This document shows positions 23,073 through 31,649 of a DNA stretch of 64,000 nt, one piece after another. The stretch lies in NCBI GenBank assembly GCA_934718135.1, contig CAKUZW010000003.1, positions 1-64,000 of the forward strand. Direction: 5' to 3'. A program made the position numbers and the translations under genes. This DNA comes from an uncultured Candidatus Melainabacteria bacterium. GTDB lineage: Bacteria; Cyanobacteriota; Vampirovibrionia; Gastranaerophilales; Gastranaerophilaceae. How positions within the stretch are numbered: position 1 is the stretch's first letter; every line of letters begins with the position of its first letter. The notes beneath the pieces are model-generated. The model was not told the origin of the DNA, did not search any database, and saw only the letters and a program-made list of their open reading frames with translations.

Positions 23073-25430
23073 ATGATTAATAAGAAAAATATTATTATTG
23101 CGGCCGTATTGGCAGGTTTCTGTACAGGAATTCCAACAGCAGAAGCAAGTTCAAACAATTTGTTGCAAATTGATGTCAAAAGAGCATCCACTGCAGATTC
23201 TGTTGATGTAACTTTTTATACTACCGGAGATTCTCAAAACACTGTTGTAACAAGAAAATCTCCAAATCACTATGTCGTTTTACTTCCAAACATTTCAGGT
23301 TCAAGTTCGACTACACCGACTTTGGGTGGAGTTAAGGACTTAGTAACAAATGTTCAAGTGAAAAATGTTGATGACGGAATTGGCGGATATACAAAGGTAA
23401 CTTTTGACACCACCAAACCAATCAATATCAAAACTTACATGAAAAGAACTGCCCCATTAACTCAGGCACAAAAAGATTATAAAAATTTAATTGCACAAAA
23501 CAATAAACCAACCCCGAAAGTTGAAACCCCGCACACTACTGTAACACATACTCAACAGCCTGTTGCACATCAAACGCAAGCAAAACCTCAGCCAAAACCG
23601 GTTCAACAAGCTAAAACTCCGGCTCAGCCTGAGAAAAAAGCAAATAATATTATCGCAAATTTGCCTGCTCAACCTAAAATCTCATTGATTTCATTTACTC
23701 CACCAAAAGTTAAAACAACAACTCCTAAAGTTGAACCAAAGAAAACAATAGAAGCAAAACCACAAGTTCAACAAAAAGTTGTTGAAACTCCTAAAGCTCA
23801 AAAAAATATAGAAACAGAAAAATTTGCTTCTAAAGTGAAAATTGATGCGAACGGAAGACGTCAAATTGACTTAGAACCAAGTGTTAATCATAAAATTGTT
23901 GCAGAAAAACCTCTGAACAAAATTAAACTTGATTCTACTTTTGATATTCCACAAGAAACAAAAGAAAATGAAATCACTCAAAACACAAATACTCAAGCTC
24001 AAGATCAACCAACTTCTGTTGACACACCAGTTGAAAAAACATTTGCTCTTGACCACCTTCCAATGTGGATGATAATCAGCGGAGGTGTAGCTTTAGGATT
24101 AGTTATATTATTCCTTATATTTGATGCAGCGACTCATTCAACCGAAAAAGAAAATAACCGCTTGAAATCATTTTTTGAAATATCAACTAAAAAGCAAGCT
24201 CGCAGACGCAGAAGAGAATACAATGACATTATTAATAATGACGACTTAAATTGGCAAGAAAAATACAAACAATATACTGAAAAAAATCAACAGTACAACC
24301 CAATTAAACAATCTAAAGATATGTCTTACGTAACAGATTTATCTGCGACAAAAAAAGCAGTTATTGAACCGCCAAAACCACAAAAGCAAGAAAGACCAAA
24401 CCCTATAAATAACGCTTTTACATCTGATAGAAGAAATCTTAGAAATGAAAAATTAGCTCAAAATTTAAACTCAAAAATCGAAGTTATGCCAAAAAGCATT
24501 AAAAAAGAAGAAAAACTATCAGACTCCGTATCTGCAAAAGATTTCAAGGTGGTTGCCGACAGTATCAAAAGTATACCGCAAAATCATGAAGAAGAATTGA
24601 AAAATGATTTAAGAGCAAAAATTTCTCAAATGGAGCATGCATTCAATCAAACTCCAAAAATTGAACCTCCGGAAGAAATTTCAAACGATGTAAAATCAGA
24701 AGATGATGCCATTATGAAACATCTTTCTGACATTAAATTAAAATCATTTGCAAACTCAAAGACTCTAAAAGAAACCAGACGTTCTTTAGCAAATGAAGAT
24801 AGAAAAATTAATAAAGAAAAACCTTATAAAGAAAGCCGTTTTGTTAAATTAAAAAATTCACCTTTGAGTGTTAACCGAAGAAAACCAACAGTTTCAAATA
24901 TAGAAGCAACAAATTTAACAAAAACAGAAGACAATTTTGTAATCAATAATAATATTAACAGTGGGGAAAGAAATATGGACAACCAAAAATCAACTTACGG
25001 ATCAGCATCATTAAATGAATACTTCTCTTTACTTGATTCAGAAGAAAGCAGAAGAGCAAGCTCTATCGCAAAATCTCCTATGAACAACTACTCAGGAGCT
25101 ACAAACCCGATTTCAAGAGGTACAAACCCAATGGCTAAACAAAACCCTGAAAACAATCGCCCTGCAAAATATATGAACGGATTGATTGTAAAATCAGGTT
25201 ATAATATTGATTCAGAAAAAGGTTTTTATTTAGTAAACCTTGAAGGTGTTTCGGCTTTAGTTGGAAGAATTAAAGACGATATCTTTATTCTAAAAAAATT
25301 CGACCATGTAATTGATAAACAACTTCAAGTAAGACAAGACTATGGTTCTGTTTATATCGTAAAAGCAGGCGGATACAAATGTTTAGTTGACGTTGCAAAA
25401 GATAAAATGGGAACATTGATTGAAATCTAA
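23073..25430 (+). CDS. AMIN-domain envelope protein with central membrane helix
   Basis: A 785-residue protein. A signal peptide or anchor (IIIAAVLAGFCTG...AEA) is followed by an AMIN-like beta domain at about 28-125 (LLQIDVKRASTADSVDVTFY, YTKVTFDTTKPINIKTYM), a fold that binds peptidoglycan in PilQ and AmiC. A Pro/Lys/Gln-rich linker (~140-320) leads to one membrane helix (MWMIISGGVALGLVILFLIF, ~330-350). Then comes a Lys-rich cytosolic region and a compact C-terminal ~75-residue domain (MNGLIVKSGYNIDSEKGFYL). It therefore spans from cell wall to cytosol. The SBP gene starts 2 bp after its stop. The function is unknown; a cell-wall-linked sensor or assembly factor is plausible. Confidence 0.75.
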   Translation: MINKKNIIIAAVLAGFCTGIPTAEASSNNLLQIDVKRASTADSVDVTFYTTGDSQNTVVTRKSPNHYVVLLPNISGSSSTTPTLGGVKDLVTNVQVKNVDDGIGGYTKVTFDTTKPINIKTYMKRTAPLTQAQKDYKNLIAQNNKPTPKVETPHTTVTHTQQPVAHQTQAKPQPKPVQQAKTPAQPEKKANNIIANLPAQPKISLISFTPPKVKTTTPKVEPKKTIEAKPQVQQKVVETPKAQKNIETEKFASKVKIDANGRRQIDLEPSVNHKIVAEKPLNKIKLDSTFDIPQETKENEITQNTNTQAQDQPTSVDTPVEKTFALDHLPMWMIISGGVALGLVILFLIFDAATHSTEKENNRLKSFFEISTKKQARRRRREYNDIINNDDLNWQEKYKQYTEKNQQYNPIKQSKDMSYVTDLSATKKAVIEPPKPQKQERPNPINNAFTSDRRNLRNEKLAQNLNSKIEVMPKSIKKEEKLSDSVSAKDFKVVADSIKSIPQNHEEELKNDLRAKISQMEHAFNQTPKIEPPEEISNDVKSEDDAIMKHLSDIKLKSFANSKTLKETRRSLANEDRKINKEKPYKESRFVKLKNSPLSVNRRKPTVSNIEATNLTKTEDNFVINNNINSGERNMDNQKSTYGSASLNEYFSLLDSEESRRASSIAKSPMNNYSGATNPISRGTNPMAKQNPENNRPAKYMNGLIVKSGYNIDSEKGFYLVNLEGVSALVGRIKDDIFILKKFDHVIDKQLQVRQDYGSVYIVKAGGYKCLVDVAKDKMGTLIEI

Positions 25431-25432
25431 AA

Positions 25433-26581
25433 ATGCTTAAAAAAATAATTATCTTAATCTGTTTAATCCTCGGAGTGAGCCTTTTGTGCTGTCAAAAATT
25501 TCATACCCCAAATAATAAAATAACGACAGTTCAATTTGCTTCGTGGGGGTCAGAATCTGAAATTGCAATACTCAAACCAATTTTGAAGGATTTTGAAAAA
25601 AAACACCCTGATATCAAAGTTGATTTTATGCATATTCCGCAAAATTATTTTCAAAAAATTCATCTGCTTTTTGCCTCAAATACAGCACCCGATGTGATTT
25701 TTATAAATAATCAGTATTTGCCGATTTATGCAAACGCCGGTGTTTTAGAAGATTTGACAGACATTTTTGACCTAGCTCCATTTTACCCACAATCCATTAA
25801 AGCCCTTAGTTGGGAAGGAAAAATTTACGCTATACCAAGAGATGTTTCAAATTTGGTAATCTTTTATAACAAAGATATTTTTAATAAGTACAAAATTCCA
25901 TACCCAAATCCCAATTGGACAATGGAAGATTTTCTAAAAACATCTCAAAAATTAACCCACGAACCACATGTTTTTGGAATTTCATTTGAAGAAGAACCGC
26001 TGTTTTACTTGCCATATTTGACAAGTAATGGTGGCGATTTTGAGGATATTAATTCAAAAAACAGCCAAACAGCACTCAAATTTTATTCGGATTTGCGAAA
26101 CAAATACCACGTAGCTCCAAGCAAAGATGAAATAGCTAGTGCCACAATGGCACAAATGTTTCTGCAAGGAAAAATTGCCATGCACCTTTCAGGGCGTTGG
26201 CTTGTGCCAAAATATAGAGAAGAAGCGAATTTTAATTGGGATGTAATCAATTTCCCAAAAGGTGAAAAAGGTTCAATTGTACCACTTGACGCTTCAGGTT
26301 GGGCTGTTGCAAAATCTTCAAAACATAAAAAAGAAGCCATTGAACTTGTAAAATTTTTAGCATCAAAAAGCAGTTCATCTAAATTTACTCAAAGTGGTTT
26401 AATTGTTCCTGCAAGAATTGAGGTTTCTAAATCACAAGCCTTTCTTGACAATCAAAAACCGCATAACGCCAAGGTATTTTTAGACGTAATTCAAACATCT
26501 CAACCGACAAATGTTACAATAAATTATCGTGAAATATTAGACAATATCAAAAATCAAAATGAATATTTGTTCAATAAGTAG
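25433..26581 (+). CDS. Extracellular solute-binding protein, family 1 (orphan)
   Basis: A 382-residue periplasmic-binding protein of the sugar (MalE/UgpB) type. The N-terminal hydrophobic segment ends ...GVSLLCCQK, where a Cys may be lipidated although the lipobox is not canonical. Family features are FASWGSESEIAILKPILKDF, PDVIFINNQYLPIYANAGVL, IPRDVSNLVIFYNKDIFNKY, and MAQMFLQGKIAMHLSGRW with the conserved Gly-Lys-x-Ala-Met region. No ABC permease or ATPase lies beside it. It is coupled to the AMIN protein (2-bp gap), so it may serve as a sensor partner or use permeases elsewhere. It ends 5 bp from the convergent prepilin gene. Confidence 0.85.
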   Translation: MLKKIIILICLILGVSLLCCQKFHTPNNKITTVQFASWGSESEIAILKPILKDFEKKHPDIKVDFMHIPQNYFQKIHLLFASNTAPDVIFINNQYLPIYANAGVLEDLTDIFDLAPFYPQSIKALSWEGKIYAIPRDVSNLVIFYNKDIFNKYKIPYPNPNWTMEDFLKTSQKLTHEPHVFGISFEEEPLFYLPYLTSNGGDFEDINSKNSQTALKFYSDLRNKYHVAPSKDEIASATMAQMFLQGKIAMHLSGRWLVPKYREEANFNWDVINFPKGEKGSIVPLDASGWAVAKSSKHKKEAIELVKFLASKSSSSKFTQSGLIVPARIEVSKSQAFLDNQKPHNAKVFLDVIQTSQPTNVTINYREILDNIKNQNEYLFNK

Positions 26582-26586
26582 GGAAA

Positions 26587-27330
26587 TTATGGCAGATTAC
26601 GAAGATAATAATACGAACACCCATAACCGAAATCTTCTTTTTGGCAAGTTCCGTCACCTTTATCCTGCGTTATTAAAACACCGTCTGCAGCACCCCAATT
26701 AGTTCTATAGCCTTTTGCAGGTCTTACGGTATAATTCTCAAAATCAAAAACCGCAGAAAAAATATCTTTTCCTATCGTATTTGGTTTGCTATATCCATTC
26801 ACATCAACAAGCATAATATATGAATCAAAACACACTAATCCACCATTTAACAAAGAGAAGCAACTTGCCCCACCACCCCAATTTCCAATATCAGAAATAT
26901 GTTCCTTGCCCTCATAATTTAAAATAGAAAAAGCTTTTGGAGCACAACCTTCTTCCACATATTTTTTTGAATGGCACACCGCACCAGTTTTAAGATATTT
27001 TGCAAATAAACTAGCTAAAACATACTCATACTCTTCTTGGGAATTAAAATCTTTTGGATAAAAAGGTAGTTCTTCCTCTTCTTGCATCATCTTCGTAGCT
27101 TGACTAAGCATTGAAAAAGTTTTTCGCCACTGTATAGCATTAGACCGTTGCTGATATTTTGCCATAAGAGTAGGAATTGTCATTGCCGCCACAACACCAA
27201 TTATGCCAAGGGTGATTAATGTTTCGGCTAAAGTGAACGCCGATTTCTTTTCCCCTATTGCCTTATTAAGATCCTGAAATAAATTCAGGATGACATTTGT
27301 GTTATTTGTACTGCTATTATTCTTTTCCAT
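26587..27330 (-). CDS. Type IV pilin-like protein, divergent from an XRE gene
   Basis: A 247-residue prepilin. The mature N-terminus is FTLAETLITLGIIGVVAAMT after EKKSA. The 31-residue leader contains NVILNLFQDLN, the translation of a dispersed repeat with an inverted 'cctgaataaattcagg' core. The exported domain has DVNGYSKPNTIGKDIF, CFSLLNGGLVCFDSY and a late Cys pair (CQKEDFGYGC). Its end (CSYYYLRNLP) resembles that of the prepilin at 2952 (CAYYVVTFGN), so these two form a subfamily. The ribosome site aaagga is 5 nt before ATG. It faces the XRE gene at 27496 across 165 bp. Confidence 0.88.
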   Translation of the reverse strand: MEKNNSSTNNTNVILNLFQDLNKAIGEKKSAFTLAETLITLGIIGVVAAMTIPTLMAKYQQRSNAIQWRKTFSMLSQATKMMQEEEELPFYPKDFNSQEEYEYVLASLFAKYLKTGAVCHSKKYVEEGCAPKAFSILNYEGKEHISDIGNWGGGASCFSLLNGGLVCFDSYIMLVDVNGYSKPNTIGKDIFSAVFDFENYTVRPAKGYRTNWGAADGVLITQDKGDGTCQKEDFGYGCSYYYLRNLP

Positions 27331-27402
27331 ACTATTCCTTTCTACGTTTTTATATTATTCAATATGATATTTTATAGAATTTATATTGTATTACTATAAA
27401 TT

Positions 27403-27421
27403 TATACTATTTAGTAGTATA
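27403..27421. promoter_or_regulatory. Palindromic operator candidate between prepilin and XRE genes
   Basis: TATACTA (27403-27409) and TAGTATA (27415-27421) form a perfect 7-bp inverted repeat with 5-bp spacer TTTAG, in the divergent region. The TAGTATA half also occurs twice before the XRE gene at 4654. The geometry fits an XRE dimer site; binding is inferred. Confidence 0.4.
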
Positions 27422-27495
27422 AGTCAATATATTTTATATAGTGTAATCGTATTTTATTTTTCTAAAGTTAAAGGCATAATTAAAAAGAGGATAAT

Positions 27496-27810
27496 ATGGA
27501 TAATATTAAAGTCTTACTTGGAAGAAGAATACGAGAACTACGAAAATCTAAAAAAATGACGCAAGAACAGCTTGCCGAAGCTGTTGGAATAGGAACTCCT
27601 AATATAAGTTATTTTGAAACAGGCAAATTTTCTCCTGCAATCGAAACATTGCAAAAAATTGCAGAAACCCTTGATGTCGAGGTTTATGAACTATATATGT
27701 TCAACCCATTAAAATCTTTGAGCGAAATTCGTAAAGAACTTATGGAAAAAATTAATCAAGATGAAGAATTATCCAGACTTCTCTACAAATTTTATATTAG
27801 TATTAAATAA
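27496..27810 (+). CDS. XRE-family regulator with C-terminal extension
   Basis: A 104-residue helix-turn-helix protein: LLGRRIRELRKSKKMTQEQL (helices 1-2), GIGTPNISYFETGKFSP (turn and recognition helix) and LQKIAETLDVEVYELYMF. A ~35-residue tail (SLSEIRKELMEKINQDEELS) is absent from the two shorter regulators. The broken gene at 467-672 has a matching tail (KEELICKINSKLDNLPNSKL), so both belong to one subfamily. The ribosome site agagga is 5 nt before ATG. It is divergent from the prepilin at 27330 and abuts the O-methyltransferase gene in convergent orientation. Confidence 0.9.
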   Translation: MDNIKVLLGRRIRELRKSKKMTQEQLAEAVGIGTPNISYFETGKFSPAIETLQKIAETLDVEVYELYMFNPLKSLSEIRKELMEKINQDEELSRLLYKFYISIK

Positions 27811-28383
27811 TTATTTTAACTTTTTAGCCAAAGACAAACCTGCAGGAAGTGGCAAAACAACATTCTCATAATTTGGATTAGCATTGATATCATCCAAAAA
27901 TGTTTGAACTTTTGCAGCATGCGAAATCACATTATCACATGCGATATATCCACCAACATTCAAATGCGGTTCAATTAAATGGAAAAATTTGATATATTGA
28001 GCCTTATTTGCGTCAACAAATGCAAAATCAACCCTAAAATCTTCAGGCAAATATTCTAAAATTGTTGCAGCATCACCTTTTTTTGTATCAATAATATCAG
28101 CAACTCCGCATTTTTCAAAGTTTTCTTTTGCAATATCAAGTCTTTTGTCATAAAACTCAATTGTTGTAAGCTTTCCGCCAGTTTTCTTCAAAGCTTTTCC
28201 TAACCAAATACCTGAATAACCGTTAGATGTACCAACTTCAATTACACTTTTAGCGTTTGAATCAACAATCAAATTGTATAAAAAATCAGCAGTCGGACGT
28301 GAAATATTCCAAAATTGTTTTTGAGTTTTTTCAAGTTCTTTCAAAATTTCTTGGGTTGTATTATCAAAAGTATCAATTATCAT
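27811..28383 (-). CDS. SAM-dependent O-methyltransferase, family 3
   Basis: A 190-residue class I methyltransferase. It has motif I SVIEVGTSNGYSGIWL, the acidic ribose-binding loop LTTIEFYDKR, and VDFAFVDANKAQYIKFFHLI with the metal-binding Asp, followed by GGYIACDNV. This is the caffeoyl-CoA/catechol O-methyltransferase-like family, which uses a divalent cation; the bacterial substrates are mostly unknown. Its start overlaps the stop of the beta-propeller gene (ATGA-type overlap), so it is translationally coupled to it, and belongs to the grpE-dnaJ-propeller transcript. Confidence 0.88.
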   Translation of the reverse strand: MIIDTFDNTTQEILKELEKTQKQFWNISRPTADFLYNLIVDSNAKSVIEVGTSNGYSGIWLGKALKKTGGKLTTIEFYDKRLDIAKENFEKCGVADIIDTKKGDAATILEYLPEDFRVDFAFVDANKAQYIKFFHLIEPHLNVGGYIACDNVISHAAKVQTFLDDINANPNYENVVLPLPAGLSLAKKLK

Positions 28384-29798
28384 TTTATTGTTTTAACCTT
28401 ATCTGTAATTACAATAGTTCTAACAGGAACGTCTAACGGACTTGTTTTAACTATCTCTTTTGTCTCGGTATCAATTACTGAATAAAGCCCTGAACGAGCA
28501 TTCGTAACCATTATCATATTTGTTTTTGCAATTGGAGAAATATTTGTTGCAAATGCATTTGTGTTAAGGAATAATTTGTCAGTAATAACATCATCCTGAG
28601 TGTTCAAAACATCAACCAAATTATCTTGAGCCCCAAGGATATACAATTCTCCATTATGAACATACATATCAACAGGCTTTTCACAAACTTCTAGTTCTGC
28701 CATTAAACCTAATGTTTCGTAATCAACAATTGCTAATCTGTTTTGAGTTCGGCTAATAATATAAATTTTTCCATTTACATAAGCAATCTTTGAAATATTT
28801 GGAAAACTTCCGATATTTTTTAGCAAATAATTGTTATCAAGTTCAATTGCCCAAATATCGTTTTTGTTTCTATCAACATAGAAAATCTTTGTCCCGTCAT
28901 CTGATAGTGTAAGTTTTTCGCACAAACCATTGATTTTTAGTTGTTTTTTCAAAGTCATTGTATCCAAACTCAAAATATAAATACTTGAATTTGAACCTGA
29001 TGAAATATATGCAATTTTATTGTTGTTATCAATGATTATTTGCTCCGGAACAACTTCAAAATGAATTTCTTTAATAACTTTTTCATCCTTTAAAGAAATA
29101 ATATTCATTGTTTTGGAATCAAAATAAGTAACAAGTAAAAACTCACCATTATAACACTTCATATCATTGATAATGCCGTCTTGTTCAAGAGTGTATTCAG
29201 GAGTTTTTGAATTTGAATCAATTACTTGAATATTTTTATTTCTTCCTGAAGCGATATAAAAAGTTTTGTTATTCAACTGTTGAACAGGTGTAACACTATT
29301 TTTCTTGGTCTTACTTTTAGGGTTGTTAATTCTTAAACCGGTATCTTGAGTTGTCAAAACATCAACATCACCAATAATACCTTTTAGTGTTTCGGGAATT
29401 ACCAAACCTTTTGGAAGAAGAATATCTTGCGGCAAAAGCCCTGATTGAATTTCATCAGGCGGATTTAGCATATTTATTACAGTTTTCTTACCATTAGTAT
29501 TGATAACTTTTAGTAATGAATAATTGTTGTTAAAAATAACCATATCAGGTTTTTGTTTCAAAGTTTCATGATATGGATAAGTTGTTTTTATGTTGATAGA
29601 GTCAACAGTTTGAACTTTTGCCGGAAAAATCGGCAAATACATTGTGTTATCAGGAAGAATAATCACCCCGTCAAAACGGAAGTTTGTATTTGGAAAAGTT
29701 TTATTAACAAAATCCTGAACATCAGTCGGAATTTGTTCAGCTAAAACAGCTCCCGCTGACATCAAACACAAAATCAAGGTTAACAACAATTTACGCAT
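28380..29798 (-). CDS. Periplasmic beta-propeller (YVTN/NHL-like) protein
   Basis: A 472-residue secreted protein. The start is at ATG 29798, which gives a clean signal peptide (MRKLLLTLILCLMSAGAVLA, then EQIP). From about residue 190 onward there are repeated four-strand blades such as IINDMKCYNGEFLLVTYFD, KIAYISSGSNSSIYILSLD, KIFYVDRNKNDIWAIELD and ITNARSG-like turns, consistent with a six- or seven-bladed propeller. Such proteins bind ligands or partners; no catalytic motif is seen. The ATG follows the dnaJ stop by 1 nt, so it is in the grpE-dnaJ operon, an unusual neighbour for heat-shock genes. Confidence 0.75.
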   Translation of the reverse strand: MRKLLLTLILCLMSAGAVLAEQIPTDVQDFVNKTFPNTNFRFDGVIILPDNTMYLPIFPAKVQTVDSINIKTTYPYHETLKQKPDMVIFNNNYSLLKVINTNGKKTVINMLNPPDEIQSGLLPQDILLPKGLVIPETLKGIIGDVDVLTTQDTGLRINNPKSKTKKNSVTPVQQLNNKTFYIASGRNKNIQVIDSNSKTPEYTLEQDGIINDMKCYNGEFLLVTYFDSKTMNIISLKDEKVIKEIHFEVVPEQIIIDNNNKIAYISSGSNSSIYILSLDTMTLKKQLKINGLCEKLTLSDDGTKIFYVDRNKNDIWAIELDNNYLLKNIGSFPNISKIAYVNGKIYIISRTQNRLAIVDYETLGLMAELEVCEKPVDMYVHNGELYILGAQDNLVDVLNTQDDVITDKLFLNTNAFATNISPIAKTNMIMVTNARSGLYSVIDTETKEIVKTSPLDVPVRTIVITDKVKTIK

Positions 29799-29799
29799 A

Positions 29800-30927
29800 T
29801 TATTTAAAAACTCCCTTAACTTTTGACATAATTGATTTTTGAGGCTTTTTACCTGTTTGAATTTCGTATAATTTTTGGTAAAGAACCTTTTCTTCTTCAT
29901 TCAATTTTGTAGGAACTTTGATTTTCAAAACAACAATATGATCTCCTCTTTGAGAAGGTCTTGAAATAATCGGAATTCCTGCACCTTTAATTTTTATAAT
30001 ACTTCCATGTTGAGAACCTGCCGGAATTTGAATTTCTTTATCGCCATCAAGTGTTTTAATAGAAACAACATCACCAACAACAGCTTGTGCAGGAGAAATT
30101 TCGAGTTCGGTAAACACATTAATTCCGTCACGTTTGTAATAATTTGACGGTTCAACATGAATTACAACAAACAAATCACCGTTTGGTCCGCCATTAATCC
30201 CGCAATCGCCTTCTTTAGAAACACGAATTTTTGACATATTGTCAACACCGGCAGGAATTTTTATCTCAACTTTTTTCTCTTTGTTGATTTGTCCGTGACC
30301 TTTACAAGTTTTGCAAGGCTTATCAATAACTTGACCTGTACCTTTGCAGTGAGGACAAGTTGTAATTTGAGCAAAATTACCTAACGGAGTTCTTGTTACA
30401 GTCTTAACCTGTCCTGTACCGTTACATTGAGGACAAGTTTTCTTTTGAGTTCCGGCTTCTGCTCCTGAACCATGACAGTCAGGACAAGTTTCCAAGTGGT
30501 CAAATTTAATTTCTTTATTTATGCCAAAAGCAGCTTCTTCAAACTTCAATTTGACATCATATCTCAAATCGTCACCACGTTGAGGTGCGTTTGGGTCAAC
30601 TCCGCCACCGAAGCCAAAACCACCAAAGCCTCCGCCAAAGAAGCTTTCAAAAATGTCATTGATATCACCAAAACCACCGGAGAATGGCCCGTTTGTATCA
30701 AATCCTGCATTTTTTAAGCCATCTTCACCATATCTGTCATAAGTTGCTCTTTTGTTATCATCAGATAAGGTTTCATAAGCTTTTCCAAGCTCTTTAAATT
30801 TTTCTTCAGCATCCGGTGCTTTATTCACATCCGGATGAAGTTTTCTTGCTTTTTGTCTAAAAGCTGATTTTATTTCTTCTTTGGTCGCCTCTTTTGTAAC
30901 GCCTAATATTTCGTAGTAATCTGCCAT
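29800..30927 (-). CDS. dnaJ: Chaperone DnaJ (Hsp40, type I)
   Basis: Stimulates the DnaK ATPase and delivers unfolded substrates. The 375-residue protein has the J domain with HPD (KLHPDVNKAP), a Gly/Phe-rich linker (~75-115), four zinc-finger repeats (CPDCHGSG, CPQCNGTG, CPHCKGTG, CKTCKGHG) and the two C-terminal beta-barrel substrate domains. The start is MADYYEILG at 30927. It lies 31 bp after grpE in the same operon. dnaK is not in the window, so the chaperone set is split. Confidence 0.97.
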   Translation of the reverse strand: MADYYEILGVTKEATKEEIKSAFRQKARKLHPDVNKAPDAEEKFKELGKAYETLSDDNKRATYDRYGEDGLKNAGFDTNGPFSGGFGDINDIFESFFGGGFGGFGFGGGVDPNAPQRGDDLRYDVKLKFEEAAFGINKEIKFDHLETCPDCHGSGAEAGTQKKTCPQCNGTGQVKTVTRTPLGNFAQITTCPHCKGTGQVIDKPCKTCKGHGQINKEKKVEIKIPAGVDNMSKIRVSKEGDCGINGGPNGDLFVVIHVEPSNYYKRDGINVFTELEISPAQAVVGDVVSIKTLDGDKEIQIPAGSQHGSIIKIKGAGIPIISRPSQRGDHIVVLKIKVPTKLNEEEKVLYQKLYEIQTGKKPQKSIMSKVKGVFK

Positions 30928-30958
30928 TTTCTTTTTATACTTCCTTCTTAATGTAAAT

Positions 30959-31546
30959 CTATTCGGCAGTTGCAACGTTTACAAGTGTAGGTCTCAGAAC
31001 TTTATCCCCTAATTTGTAACCTTTTTGAAGTTCATTAATTACTGTATGCTCAGGATGTTCACTTGTTGGTGTTTGCATAACTGCTTCGTGGAAATTAGGG
31101 TCAAATTGTTCTCCAACCGCTTTAATTTCTTCAAGTCCTAATTTTGACAAAGCTTCATGAACTTGTTTGTGAACAAGGTTAAAGCTTTCTTTAACTTTTT
31201 GACAATCTTCAACATTTTCCAATGCTTTTTGACCACGTTCAAAGTTATCAAGAACTTCAATTAATTTTTTTAGGGCTGATTCGGTTCCGTATTTAATCAA
31301 GTTTTCGCGTTCTTGTTCCTGACGTTTTCTAAAATTGTCAAAATCAGCAGCAAGACGAACATATTGTTGATTTAATTTGTCATAATCAGCTTTCAATTTT
31401 TCATATTCGTCATTTTTAACTTCTTCAACTTTTTCAGATGAATTTTTCGCTTCATCTTCTTGTTTTGCTTCTGTTTCAGAAGTTTCTACTTTTTCATCTT
31501 TAATCACGTCATCGTTTTTAAACGGATTTGAATTTTTATGTGTCAT
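30959..31546 (-). CDS. grpE: Nucleotide exchange factor GrpE
   Basis: Releases ADP from DnaK. Of 195 residues, the first ~55 are charged and disordered; a long coiled coil follows (EYEKLKADYDKLNQQYVRLA), then the conserved FDNFRKRQEQERENLIKYG block and the C-terminal beta domain ending VLRPTLVNVA. ATG 31546 (MTHKNSNPF) is preferred over an earlier in-frame codon because aaggg lies 8 nt upstream. It is first in the operon grpE-dnaJ-propeller-methyltransferase. No CIRCE element is seen in front of it, so HrcA control is not indicated. Confidence 0.95.
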   Translation of the reverse strand: MTHKNSNPFKNDDVIKDEKVETSETEAKQEDEAKNSSEKVEEVKNDEYEKLKADYDKLNQQYVRLAADFDNFRKRQEQERENLIKYGTESALKKLIEVLDNFERGQKALENVEDCQKVKESFNLVHKQVHEALSKLGLEEIKAVGEQFDPNFHEAVMQTPTSEHPEHTVINELQKGYKLGDKVLRPTLVNVATAE

Positions 31547-31567
31547 AATTTTTCCCTTCACAACATT

Positions 31568-31595
31568 ATTATATACATTTATTATAAGGTATCAA
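31568..31595 (-). promoter_or_regulatory. Promoter of the grpE-dnaJ operon
   Basis: On the minus strand TTGATA (31595-31590) and TATAAT (31573-31568) are 16 bp apart, about 20 bp before the grpE start. It looks like a housekeeping sigma-70 promoter. Confidence 0.55.
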
Positions 31596-31649
31596 AGTAA
31601 ATTCACAAGGGAAATTTATTTTTTTTTAATATTTCAAATTTTGTTGTTT

